DNA of 28,883 nucleotides from a virus, in IMG/VR virus record IMGVR_UViG_3300021373_003046, positions 1 through 28,883 of that record; one strand, given 5' to 3'. Under the pieces are notes generated by a model, which was not told the origin of the DNA, made no database searches, and worked only from the letters and a program-made list of their open reading frames with translations. Positions 8,601 to 17,291 of this stretch are shown piece by piece (within the stretch, counting starts at the first letter, position 1; each line of letters opens with the position of its first letter). The position numbers and the translations under genes are program-made.

Positions 8601-10395
8601 CTGAGGTTGTCGACACAGAAGTTACCAATGACTCAGCTGCATCATATCTCAATACATTATTTCTAAGTGGTGTAATCGAAGCTGCATTTGCGGGTAGTGC
8701 TCTTATCTTTACAAAAGTTCCCCCGATTAATGAGATCGAAAAGTCTTCTAAAGTTATTACTCCAGATGATGCATCATATGAACCAACGTTATCAACTATG
8801 ATATCACTACCACTGAATATTTCCAAAGCATTAGAGTTGAGTCGATTACGTAACTGACATGATCGTCCTCTGAATCTGAAACTATCAGATGAAATTACAT
8901 ACACTTCATCGTCTGGTGAAGCAATGCTGGACGCAAAACTGATTGTATAACCCGACACACCGGTGCGCGGAGTAAATCTCTTCTGCATCTTGATAATCGC
9001 ACGACTCGAAAGAACCGATGCGTCTGTTTCGTCGATGTCTGTCAGTAGATTAGAACGACGGAATGATTGGTCAAAATCTCCTAGATTTTCATCGAAATAT
9101 GACTGCATCTTGGACTTGACTGAGTTCTCAACTGAACTTGCATTGAGTGAAGTAAGGTTCGGATTAAACTGGAAGAACACATCAGCTTCAATGAATGTCT
9201 CAACTGGATCAACGAAAGACACATCGAATGTCACGACTGACAGTGTGTCAAATAGATCTCGAATACCATCTTTGGTGTTCTGTTGTACTGTCTCATCATC
9301 CGTATTAAAAACCAGTGAAGTGAATACGGTGCCATATTGAGGTGGAACATTGTCCTCGCCGCCCCATGTCTGAACATCCGACACTACATTACCATACTCA
9401 CGCAGAATTAACGCAGAGTAATCTTGTGCAGTTACCGCACGGTTCTGTGCAGCATACTGATAAGGAGCATTCTTACGAATTGACTCAGGTGTTTCTTTCA
9501 GTGATCCACCAGAAGAAAGTGTGGTAGTCGTTATATTAATTGTTTTTGAGTTTCCTGCGGTATCGGTCAATGTCGATTCTGGTTCAAAGGTTCTTGCACC
9601 GTTTGCCTCAGGGCCTGCGACCACATCATATAAGACTTCTATCTTGTTTCCGTTATCGGGTGATACACCAAGTCGAGAACCGTTTGAGAATGTAACCTCA
9701 TAGAAACCATTCGGCGTTTCTTTCACAACAAAGATTTTAGACTGTTCGGTAATCGATGCTGTTGTGTTGAGGTTTGTGTACGTGTCATATGCAAGAGTTG
9801 ACGTATCAGCATACACTCTTACTTGCACCGTGTCAAGATCTAATCGTGATTCCGGAATTACATAAGAATCATTCTCTTCGGGTGGGCCTGCAATGAATGT
9901 CTTGGTTCGTGACTGACCTTCGTAGATCTGGACATTGGTGTTGCCATCTAGTGCAAAGTAGTAAATTCCATTTCCATCATTTGTTGCAGTCAACACGTCT
10001 CGTGTCTTGAAAGTATATGTCTTCTCAGCAACCGTTGTGGTGAATGATGTTCCCTTTGGCATAGACACAGATGATGGGCCATCGGTGGGGTATTCTACGT
10101 ACATCCGAACAACCGCAAAGGATGCATTGCGTGAACCAACCACATAACCTAGTCCACTTGCAAGACCAACGAGAGAAGACCGCAACTGTGCGGTCGACAA
10201 GAATGATTCGTTTAGTGCGAAGTTTGCTAACAGGGCATTATAGTGTGTGTTGTATGCAAGCACATCCAATAGATTGGACAAACCAGACGCCTCAAAATTG
10301 TAATCTGAGAACTGATCTTTTTGTGCAAGGAACAGTTTTAGATTATTCTTAATCGTATTGAAATCTAACTCTGTTGATTTTATTGTAGTCGCCAT
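8596..10395 (-). CDS. 6: Baseplate wedge protein gp6 (baseplate J-like)
   Basis: The product has 599 residues, close to T4 gp6 (660 aa), the ring-forming wedge protein of the inner baseplate. The N-terminus has the typical ELDFNTIKNNLKLFLAQ, FEASGLSNLLDVLAYNTHYN and ALNESFLSTAQLRSS boxes. The middle has ETPESIRKNAPYQYAAQNRA, VTAQDYSALILREYG and DVQTWGGEDN, the signature of the baseplate_J/gp6 family. It follows gp25 by 12 nt, and the pairing of gp25 with gp6 fits their contact in the T4 wedge. A strong Shine-Dalgarno (AGGAAAAG) precedes ATG 10395. Confidence 0.92.
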   Translation of the reverse strand: MATTIKSTELDFNTIKNNLKLFLAQKDQFSDYNFEASGLSNLLDVLAYNTHYNALLANFALNESFLSTAQLRSSLVGLASGLGYVVGSRNASFAVVRMYVEYPTDGPSSVSMPKGTSFTTTVAEKTYTFKTRDVLTATNDGNGIYYFALDGNTNVQIYEGQSRTKTFIAGPPEENDSYVIPESRLDLDTVQVRVYADTSTLAYDTYTNLNTTASITEQSKIFVVKETPNGFYEVTFSNGSRLGVSPDNGNKIEVLYDVVAGPEANGARTFEPESTLTDTAGNSKTINITTTTLSSGGSLKETPESIRKNAPYQYAAQNRAVTAQDYSALILREYGNVVSDVQTWGGEDNVPPQYGTVFTSLVFNTDDETVQQNTKDGIRDLFDTLSVVTFDVSFVDPVETFIEADVFFQFNPNLTSLNASSVENSVKSKMQSYFDENLGDFDQSFRRSNLLTDIDETDASVLSSRAIIKMQKRFTPRTGVSGYTISFASSIASPDDEVYVISSDSFRFRGRSCQLRNRLNSNALEIFSGSDIIVDNVGSYDASSGVITLEDFSISLIGGTFVKIRALPANAASITPLRNNVLRYDAAESLVTSVSTTSV

Positions 10396-10407
10396 TTACT
10401 TTTCCTG

Positions 10408-11079
10408 TTAGAATTGGTTACCAATGAGTACAAATTCGTCTTCTGTTAGTAGTGAGAACTCATCCGGATCACCTACGGTCAATAGTGAGCCTGGTAGGAT
10501 ACCAAGTTCATCCGCACGGAGTAGATCACCACCCAAGGTCACGAGTCGTTCACCTTCTGTTGTCAAAATAATCTCATCGGGTTCGACTGGTGGTGTGACC
10601 GGTAACACAACTGCCGCAGCGGTTGGTGTGTCAGTCAATCTAATTCTCAATTGATCAGAGACCTGAGAGTTAACGATTCTAAACTCAAGAACCACCGATA
10701 CACTATTGTAGTCCGGAGTCGCAACGATCTTTAGATCAAGAATCTTTGCACGTGGTTCATATCGTTGAATCGCAGACTTGATCCGCGAGACCATGAGGTC
10801 ACCGGTATTCCCGTCCATCAACTCAAACAACAAACCACTCAAGTCGCCACCAAACTGAGGGCGATATGGTTTCTCATATCTATTCGTCAATAACAGGTTC
10901 TTGATGGACTGTTTAACCGAAGCTGCATCAGTCTTGACAAGGATATCACCATCCCCGTCTGTATAGGTTGGTTCAATCCTCGCTTCTAATGACAGATCTA
11001 TATCAGAGTATAGACGCTCGCGAACGACGCGGTTACTCCGACTTAGATTGCCATCTTCACTTGAGAATATTTTTGCCAT
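10408..11079 (-). CDS. 25: Baseplate wedge protein gp25 with C-terminal extension
   Basis: The product has 223 residues. Residues 20-150 match the gp25/GPW family: YSDIDLSLEARIEP, KQSIKNLLLTNRYEKPYRPQ, FGGDLSGLLFELMD and the conserved RIKSAIQRYEPRAKILDL. Gp25 has a lysozyme-like fold without activity and is a core wedge component that helps start sheath polymerisation. T4 gp25 has only 132 residues. Here a Pro-rich linker (PVTPPVEPDE) leads to about 55 extra residues with two similar beta-like units (IILTTEGERLVTL and FSLLTEDEFVLIG). ATG 11079 is chosen over a TTG one codon earlier. A perfect late promoter lies 20 nt upstream. Confidence 0.9.
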   Translation of the reverse strand: MAKIFSSEDGNLSRSNRVVRERLYSDIDLSLEARIEPTYTDGDGDILVKTDAASVKQSIKNLLLTNRYEKPYRPQFGGDLSGLLFELMDGNTGDLMVSRIKSAIQRYEPRAKILDLKIVATPDYNSVSVVLEFRIVNSQVSDQLRIRLTDTPTAAAVVLPVTPPVEPDEIILTTEGERLVTLGGDLLRADELGILPGSLLTVGDPDEFSLLTEDEFVLIGNQF

Positions 11080-11098
11080 CAATGAAACCTTTTCTTTT

Positions 11099-11106
11099 TA
11101 TTTATA
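11099..11106 (-). promoter_or_regulatory. T4-type late promoter (TATAAATA)
   Basis: A perfect TATAAATA on the minus strand, 20 nt upstream of the gp25 ATG and just before the stop of the preceding gene. It would start a gp25-gp6 transcript separate from the hub genes. Confidence 0.75.
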
Positions 11107-11727
11107 TCATTCCGGTAGGATCTCTAACAACTCATTTTGAGTCTGCAGAGTATTATTGAAACTTGTCTTCAGACGATATTCATAAGATACGTCGTAGGAT
11201 TCAGGCACCTCAGGCATGGTCAAAAGAATAGATGCAACGAGTTCGTCATTGGGGTCATACGTGTCATATGCTAACTCAAGTTCTGTGTAGTTGATGTAAT
11301 CTTTCCAGAACACTGCGAGTTCATACGTTTTGACCGGATCGTTTTTTCCGTTGCGATCAATCAACTGATACCCTATACCACGACCAAACCGACGTTCCTC
11401 ATTGAAACCCCCAGGCTTCTCACCGACATATCCGGCCGACGTAAAGTCTTGATAAGGTTCATACACTCCGTCAGATACAATCAATCGGTGTTGTGCAAAC
11501 TCAGGGTTACCAATCACAGTATTCAATGCATTGGCGTGTAACACCAGATTACGTGCAACCTGCAGTCGATCTACTGGGCCTGAGAAGTCTTCATTATACA
11601 ATCGATCAAACTGAGTGCGAGATCCAATTGCACCCAAAAACTTCGCACACGTAATTCCGTTACCCAATTTGGTAGACGATGTAATCTCACCACTAGGTTT
11701 GTATTGAGGGTCAACGAGTATCTTCAT
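11107..11727 (-). CDS. Uncharacterised baseplate-module protein, possibly a degenerate peptidase-M15-like fold
   Basis: The product has 206 residues and I do not recognise it with certainty. Its layout recalls Peptidase M15_3 (D-Ala-D-Ala carboxypeptidase-type) domains: VARNLVLHANALNTVI resembles the helical 'NL..L...LN.V' segment, HRLIVSDGVYEPY the 'I.SGYRS' strand, and ELAVFWKDYINYTELELAYD the '...yi.......D.li.y' end. However, the zinc ligands of that family (HxxxxxxD and the late His) are not evident, so activity is unlikely if the resemblance is real. The gene overlaps the spike gene by 4 nt (ATGA) and precedes gp25. The place suggests a hub or spike-associated virion part. It could equally be an unrelated phage-specific wedge component. 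Confidence 0.7.
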   Translation of the reverse strand: MKILVDPQYKPSGEITSSTKLGNGITCAKFLGAIGSRTQFDRLYNEDFSGPVDRLQVARNLVLHANALNTVIGNPEFAQHRLIVSDGVYEPYQDFTSAGYVGEKPGGFNEERRFGRGIGYQLIDRNGKNDPVKTYELAVFWKDYINYTELELAYDTYDPNDELVASILLTMPEVPESYDVSYEYRLKTSFNNTLQTQNELLEILPE

Positions 11728-13184
11728 TTTGTATTTACCTTGAATCGTTTACTGCGATTGTCTGCGGGGTTGTTACCCAATAGTTCACTACCGAATCTGA
11801 CCGTTCCTTTCTTCGAAGCACTACGTCCAATGTTGGTAGGCAGATTCTTTTTGAAACTGGAATTCAGTTTACCCTCACCCACCAAGAAACTGGTAAACTC
11901 ATCATTGTCATGATTCGCACGATCACGCAACTTCGACCGTATTTCGTGTATGCTTGGATCGTGACTGAACAACTCTTTATAGTCATCGGATCGTTTGATC
12001 TTGTCCGCAAGTTCGGGGTCAACACCAATCTGTCTAATACCATACTGAGATGTAGACAACAACATTTCAGTGATGTCTGTTGTGGGTAGTGGTGCAGTGG
12101 GTTCGAGTGGGTTGTAAGGCATGATACCCTCTTTAGGTATCGCAGGCGGTAAAACGACAGTTTTAACAGCAGATGCTTTGAGTGCTTTTGCTGCGCCTTC
12201 TGCAAATTTAGCTTCTGTTGATTTCATCGCATAGTCTGCGTGAATCGCTTCTGTTGCACGACCCACAAACACACCATAGAATGTGGACAGGTTTGTGTTC
12301 TCTCCAGGCTTACCACCATAGGTATTACCGTAGTAGTCGTGATTCGGGCCACCAAATGTTCCTTTCTGACCGATTGCAGTCAACGATCTTGCCGCCATGT
12401 TGGTTGTTGATGCAGCAGATACCCATTCGTTCACCGCAGTGGTGATCAAGTCTTGACCAGTGAGAATCTCTGTGGTTGCTTCAGTCAACATATTATTGTT
12501 GCCTTTGGTGACAATGTATCGATCACCCAATACTGTGTCGACACTCTGACCAATGACCTGATTACCTCGTGTCCCCCGAATCACATAGTTCTGATCACGG
12601 TTTACGGTCTTGGTGTGTCGTCCCTTGATTTCCTCTTTCTTATCTCCTGCAACATCGATGTTGTAATCACCGCCAACAGAAACATTGAAATCACCGTCGA
12701 TACGTAGATCAACATTACCTTTGTAAACAAGATCTCCCTCTCCCTCTACGATTACCTTTGAGTCTCCACCCACGACTTCGACTCGTTGTTTGCGTGTTGA
12801 TATGAGAACAGAACCATCTGCACGGAGTTCAATCCCCGCACCTGTTCGATGTTTGATGAGAACACGTTCACCGCCTGGCGTATCGTCCATCTCGAACGAG
12901 TGACCCGATGGTGTCTCCTGTATCTGGTTGAACGGAAAGATAGACGGTTCCTGATCTGGTAGATCTAGGTCGACGCCAATATCTCCACCACCAATCGACA
13001 ACCGGTTGACCGTTTCTCCTGTGGCAGCTTTGTTGATTGATGTGTCGTAGAAGTATTCTCTCTTCGGAAACTCACCCGATGGGTCTGCGAACCCTTCGCG
13101 GGGAATACCCTCAGTAACCTCTTTACCTAGACCCGCATTATCCGTTCCAACGCGGACTCTATATTCATCTGAAAAATTCGTCAT
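11724..13184 (-). CDS. 5: Central spike protein, gp5 C-terminal/VgrG-type beta-helix
   Basis: The product has 486 residues. Residues 90-130 carry the gp5/VgrG hallmark ETPSGHSFEMDDTPGGERVL followed by KHRTGAGIELRADGSVLIS. Residues 135-245 are short repeats with V-x-G-D/I-x-G-D spacing (GNVDLRIDGDFNVSVGGDYN), expected to form the trimeric beta-helix needle that pierces the outer membrane. The last ~120 residues (HDPSIHEIRSKLRD, SFKKNLPTNIGRSASKK) are a tail seen in cyanophage-type spike proteins. T4 gp5 joins OB fold, lysozyme and needle in one chain. Here the OB/lysozyme part is encoded two genes upstream. The gene overlaps the amidase gene by 4 nt (ATGA), which suggests coupled translation and balanced amounts. 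Confidence 0.85.
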   Translation of the reverse strand: MTNFSDEYRVRVGTDNAGLGKEVTEGIPREGFADPSGEFPKREYFYDTSINKAATGETVNRLSIGGGDIGVDLDLPDQEPSIFPFNQIQETPSGHSFEMDDTPGGERVLIKHRTGAGIELRADGSVLISTRKQRVEVVGGDSKVIVEGEGDLVYKGNVDLRIDGDFNVSVGGDYNIDVAGDKKEEIKGRHTKTVNRDQNYVIRGTRGNQVIGQSVDTVLGDRYIVTKGNNNMLTEATTEILTGQDLITTAVNEWVSAASTTNMAARSLTAIGQKGTFGGPNHDYYGNTYGGKPGENTNLSTFYGVFVGRATEAIHADYAMKSTEAKFAEGAAKALKASAVKTVVLPPAIPKEGIMPYNPLEPTAPLPTTDITEMLLSTSQYGIRQIGVDPELADKIKRSDDYKELFSHDPSIHEIRSKLRDRANHDNDEFTSFLVGEGKLNSSFKKNLPTNIGRSASKKGTVRFGSELLGNNPADNRSKRFKVNTK

Positions 13185-15082
13185 GAGTTTATCTCATCTG
13201 CAGTGAATGGACTCTGTGTCTCAGGTGACGTAAACTTAGAGTCCTTGTCAAAGTTTGCTTTTACGTATGCACGAACGTCAAAGCCTGGATCATTCGTCAA
13301 GAGATCAATGTCACTGTGACCAAGGATCTGACCGCCAGGCCATACAGCATAAAATGATCGACAGAAGTGATCAAATGTGTTAAACTGTGAACGTGTCAAG
13401 GATCTAACCGATATAAAGTCTTCAAGGTTTCTTGTCTCGCTGGGAACATTGATACCACCGATAAACACAATTGCAATACTGCGAGAGTCGTGTCCGTTGT
13501 TGGATGCGTGTTGACCTTGAAGATTTACAGGGCGACCTCGTTGCAAAGAACCATCTCGACGAATGATATAGTGATATCCAATTCCATTAAGACCAGCATC
13601 AAGGTGAATGTCGTTGATCTCTTCACTTCCTATGTTCTTGTTAGTCGGAGTTTCACTCCAGTGCACCACGACTTCTGTGATGTCACGAGTGACCTCTTTC
13701 AGTTCTGCCTGCAGTTCCTCGACTGAAGATATGTAGGGGAACACCGGATCACCTTGACCACCATTCCATTCGTCTGCATACGAACCGATCACATAAGGTT
13801 CATCGAACACTGGTTGATCAATCTCTGGTTCCAGTGCGGTCGTGATAGTGGTGTCAATCTGACGTAGTCGACTTTGAATCAACGAGTTATCAATATTGAT
13901 TTTATTCCTTATCAAATCCACAGCACGACTAAAATCTGTAGGATTACCTTGCGACAAATTGATTACACTGTTTAGTTCTGTTCTACTGAGTTTCTTAGGT
14001 GCGACTAATTCCTGCAGATCATTTGCAACCGTGGTGAATGTGTCCGCACTCAAAGATTGTACAACACCCACCTCGCCATCACCCGCAACACGAGAGGCAA
14101 TCGTGTTAACTTTTTCTGTCGCAAGTTCTTGATATTTGTCACGCAACTGTTGTTGTGTGCGTATAGATTTGATGACCTCAACCCCATCCTTTCCACCGGT
14201 CAAGTCAGAGAAATCTGCAGAACCGGCAGCCAAGTTTGCCTTTGTCTCTTTGTCCTTTGTAACCAATGACTGCAGAGTCGCGAGAGGTTTGTCCTTGACA
14301 TTCTGAATCGCAGCATTAAACTCACCAAGGTTTGCGGTTCGTGCATCTACCTCCGCTACCTGTGTTATCGCACCTGAAACCACTTCTCCAAAATTGGGTT
14401 GAGTTGAATCTGCTTCGATTAGACTTGTATCAATGTATTGCACTCGGCGGTTGATGTCCGCTCCTGCACCGGTCGCTTCAAGAACATCGGTGACACTCGT
14501 AATGGTATCACTTGCAAGAGAGTTGATTGTCTCGCTGGTAAACGCACCGATTTTACCTTCGACTCGTGTGACTGCTTTGAGTAGTCCATCTGGTGATGCA
14601 TCAAGAACCTGTTTTTGCAGGTTTCCACCACCCACATCAAGGCCTGTAATTTGTTTTAGAACATCTGAGATGGTACTACCGCCTCCGGTTGGTTCGAGAG
14701 AACTTGTGTCCGGAACCTGAATAGACATACCATTACCAAGATCTAATGACGTGAAACTAATCTGTATCTTTGATGTAGTAGGTGCCGTGACATTGCCAAT
14801 CAACTCATCAACCATGTTGGTCGCGAGATTATCGATACTCTTTGACGTTTCGTTCAGTAACCCTTCGGTAGTTGTGTTGTTCAGTTTATTCTGAAACTTA
14901 TCGAACTTTGATGTGAGAGACTGCACTCCGCCTTTGACTTCGTTTGCAATGCCACCGACCTGTGTCTCAAGTGCATCCTTTTGTGCATTGATTGCCTGTT
15001 GTGCCTGAGCTCTTACATCAACCTCACCAAGTAGACCTTGATTGTCCTTGATGGTGTTTATTAATTTGTCTTTATTGTTCAT
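13181..15082 (-). CDS. Coiled-coil virion protein with C-terminal zinc N-acetylmuramoyl-L-alanine amidase
   Basis: The product has 633 residues. Residues 1-440 are hydrophilic and largely helical (QAQQAINAQKDALETQVGG, KFDKFQNKLN), probably coiled coil. Residues 468-625 form an amidase_2/PGRP domain: EVVVHWSETPTNKNIGS, GIGYHYIIRRDGSLQRGRPV, GQHASNN, SIAIVFIGG, ILGHSDIDLLTNDPGFDVR. The zinc ligands would be His474, His589 and Asp598, the His-His-Asp set of AmpD rather than the His-His-Cys of T7 lysozyme. Tyr503 matches T7 Tyr46. The T7 Lys128/AmpD Lys162 position is Thr596. The domain cuts the bond between muramic acid and the peptide. Its place between the OB/lysozyme-like gene and the spike gene implies a tail-hub enzyme used during injection rather than a holin-dependent endolysin. 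Confidence 0.88.
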   Translation of the reverse strand: MNNKDKLINTIKDNQGLLGEVDVRAQAQQAINAQKDALETQVGGIANEVKGGVQSLTSKFDKFQNKLNNTTTEGLLNETSKSIDNLATNMVDELIGNVTAPTTSKIQISFTSLDLGNGMSIQVPDTSSLEPTGGGSTISDVLKQITGLDVGGGNLQKQVLDASPDGLLKAVTRVEGKIGAFTSETINSLASDTITSVTDVLEATGAGADINRRVQYIDTSLIEADSTQPNFGEVVSGAITQVAEVDARTANLGEFNAAIQNVKDKPLATLQSLVTKDKETKANLAAGSADFSDLTGGKDGVEVIKSIRTQQQLRDKYQELATEKVNTIASRVAGDGEVGVVQSLSADTFTTVANDLQELVAPKKLSRTELNSVINLSQGNPTDFSRAVDLIRNKINIDNSLIQSRLRQIDTTITTALEPEIDQPVFDEPYVIGSYADEWNGGQGDPVFPYISSVEELQAELKEVTRDITEVVVHWSETPTNKNIGSEEINDIHLDAGLNGIGYHYIIRRDGSLQRGRPVNLQGQHASNNGHDSRSIAIVFIGGINVPSETRNLEDFISVRSLTRSQFNTFDHFCRSFYAVWPGGQILGHSDIDLLTNDPGFDVRAYVKANFDKDSKFTSPETQSPFTADEINS

Positions 15083-15936
15083 TTAAACACCTCATCATAT
15101 GCAGTCTGTGCGAGGTTATCCGTTCGATTTGTTGTGAAAAGATAATAACTGTTGATCACCTGACTCGCAGTCTTGATGTCATTCGTATTTAGCAGTCGAC
15201 GATTAGCTGCACTAAATCGATTACGCAACTCAAAGAGGACATACTGTAACTGTAGAGAATAAGTCCTCCAATCCGTCACCGGTTGAAAACTTTGTGAGAA
15301 CAATAACAGTCCATTGAATCGAGAACCTACGTCACGAGTTCTATCCCATGCAGCGATACCAACCTTTGTTTCTGTTGTGCCAGAAACTCCGGTCAACAAG
15401 AACTCAGATGCGCCCTGCAATCCACCGGTGATCGCAGCTGCGTGAATCAGAGAATACCCGTTGTCTATGAAAAACTTCATTGACTGTTGACGACGTAGTT
15501 GTGTATCTGCTTGAACCTCTCCATCGTCTGCGAATCTTTCAACCACACTGTTTTGTAGTCTGCTAGTCTCACTGGACACACCAATTCGACTACGTTGAAT
15601 CTTAGACGGAAACTCTGTGTGAGGAATAGAACCCAAGACCAACGGAATCTGCGACATTGCACCGTCAAGGAATACACCGAAAACGAATGCACCCGCAAGT
15701 AACTGAGGCACACGACCATAACCACTGACCCCACCTTCTGTCGCGGGTATGACTACCTGTGCCCATGGCAAATCTTTTTCGGGGATTTGACCGGTATCCG
15801 GATTATGTACACCACGAATACGCACCTTGACTCTACCCTCAAGTCCAGCAGGTGGTGATGCGTTGATAACTGTACCGAAAAACCATCGGTAGTCATCACC
15901 GTAAAATTCTTTCTGTATGGGTCTTAGTATATTCAT
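15079..15936 (-). CDS. 5: gp5-type hub OB-fold protein with phage-lysozyme2-like C-terminal domain
   Basis: The product has 285 residues. Residues 15-105 match the gp5/VgrG OB domain (FFGTVINASPPAGLEGRVKV, RIRGVHNPDTGQIPEKDLPW, AGAFVFGVFLDGAMSQIPLV, LGSIPH), the collar that sits on the gp27 ring. Residues 150-240 resemble the phage tail lysozyme family (Phage_lysozyme2): QSMKFFIDNGYSLIHAAAIT, GGLQGASEF, GIAAWDRTR, LQLQYVLFELRNRF. In that family the box is usually G-N-L-x-x-E-S with catalytic Glu; here the aligned residue is Ala176 and a Glu is at 178, so activity is uncertain. It overlaps the gp27-like gene and the amidase gene by 4 nt each, in line with a shared hub complex. Confidence 0.85.
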   Translation of the reverse strand: MNILRPIQKEFYGDDYRWFFGTVINASPPAGLEGRVKVRIRGVHNPDTGQIPEKDLPWAQVVIPATEGGVSGYGRVPQLLAGAFVFGVFLDGAMSQIPLVLGSIPHTEFPSKIQRSRIGVSSETSRLQNSVVERFADDGEVQADTQLRRQQSMKFFIDNGYSLIHAAAITGGLQGASEFLLTGVSGTTETKVGIAAWDRTRDVGSRFNGLLLFSQSFQPVTDWRTYSLQLQYVLFELRNRFSAANRRLLNTNDIKTASQVINSYYLFTTNRTDNLAQTAYDEVFK

Positions 15937-17291
15937 AAAGTGAAGTCGCTAGGTAGGTCGCTGAGTTTGATCAATTCACATGAGACATTATGGTTTTCTT
16001 GTAACATAGTATGACCAATCGCCATTAACAGATAATCTCCACTTTTACGTGAATCAACCGTTGTGTTCACATCCTTTATATCACCCTGAACGTTTGGACT
16101 GAGAAAAATCATTCGTAATCTTTTGCCTGGGCTTATCTTTTGTTCAAAGAAAAGAGAACCACTCATTTCTATGGTTATCTTATTCTTCTTTAAAATTTGT
16201 CGTATGACTTTGTTTTTTGCTTTTAGTCGCGACTCAAATAAATCTTGATCCTCAATTAATTGAGTTTCGTCATGATAACTTTTAAATTGATTATACGTAT
16301 TTGTTGATGTGACTTGGTGAATATTCAATGAGTTATATTCATCTGAAAACTTGCCATCAATTTCAAGAGTGGGATCAAAGATAGACTGAACTGCATTATC
16401 TTCAATCAACCCATTGACGTAGAAATCGTTTAATATGTCTCTTATAGAAATATGCGAACTATAGGCTTGTCCGGTTGATGCGTCAATATTCGAATAAAGA
16501 GAACCAATCGCACCGTCTTCATACAAAGCTAATGCATTATCAATGTTCATTTCTTTAAATCGTTTTATTTCGTAGTATACCTTTAGACCTTCATTTTCAT
16601 CACTTACACAACCGGTTGCATCAGTATATCGCAATGGTAATTTTTTGTTGATGGGTTCATCTTGTAATAGTCGATCTAAACTTCTCATATAAAGATACGG
16701 ACTGTATAAATCACCAGAAATGTAAATAGGTGAACCAGTCTTTGTGGTCATTCGATCATTCAACCATCGTATTGCTTCAAGTGGACTCATATAGGGAATG
16801 ACAACCTTTCTTTCGCCTTGAACACTTCCATCAAACTTAGAGGTTTTCACTATCGTTTTTTTCAGATCTTGTTGAGCAATACCTATGCAAGCATTTTCAA
16901 GAGTTGTTTCGTATGATCGACTAATAGATTTGATTGCATCGACATAAACATGTTCTTCTACAAGATCCAAGCTCAATATTTCTGCGCGATCATTCCCCTT
17001 TTGTACATCTTTGATACTAGAAAAGAAAAAGGTTTTCTGAATGACTGGTTCATTTGGATCTTCACCATTTGCAATTACTAAAAATAAACGTTCGGTTCCC
17101 GATGTTGATAGAGATGAGCGTAAACCAAAATCATCGATGAGTATTACTCCGGCGTCGACGAATGGTTTGTTTAAGTGCTCGAAAAATTGAAGTTGAATAA
17201 TACTTTCACGAATGTCAATAACCTGATTCTCTCCAGTAGAGGAAAGAACAAGGTCTGCATTAATAATTGTAAAACGTGATTGATTAAGCAT
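15933..17291 (-). CDS. 27: Baseplate hub protein gp27-like
   Basis: The product has 452 residues (T4 gp27 has 391). The N-terminal half (SRFTIINADLVLSS, VIDIRESIIQLQFFEHLNKP, VDAGVILIDDFGLRSSL, TERLFLVI) follows the gp27/gpD-type hub tube-domain pattern of paired beta barrels. The middle has PYMSPLEAIRWLNDRMTTKT, the conserved 'P...L..L...A' segment of hub proteins, and the C-terminus is a beta barrel (KISPGKRLRMIFLSPNVQGD, SGDYLLMAIGHTM). Gp27 trimers join the hexameric tail tube to the trimeric spike. The position directly before the gp5-like OB gene supports the call. The local DNA looks more AT-rich than the adjacent gp5/spike genes. Confidence 0.85.
   Translation of the reverse strand: MLNQSRFTIINADLVLSSTGENQVIDIRESIIQLQFFEHLNKPFVDAGVILIDDFGLRSSLSTSGTERLFLVIANGEDPNEPVIQKTFFFSSIKDVQKGNDRAEILSLDLVEEHVYVDAIKSISRSYETTLENACIGIAQQDLKKTIVKTSKFDGSVQGERKVVIPYMSPLEAIRWLNDRMTTKTGSPIYISGDLYSPYLYMRSLDRLLQDEPINKKLPLRYTDATGCVSDENEGLKVYYEIKRFKEMNIDNALALYEDGAIGSLYSNIDASTGQAYSSHISIRDILNDFYVNGLIEDNAVQSIFDPTLEIDGKFSDEYNSLNIHQVTSTNTYNQFKSYHDETQLIEDQDLFESRLKAKNKVIRQILKKNKITIEMSGSLFFEQKISPGKRLRMIFLSPNVQGDIKDVNTTVDSRKSGDYLLMAIGHTMLQENHNVSCELIKLSDLPSDFTL

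Noticed and set aside
11864-12205. 113-residue minus-strand frame within the spike gene as a nested gene
   Set aside because: The spike frame is strongly supported there; the alternative frame shows Leu/His/Ser-rich shadow composition and no motif.
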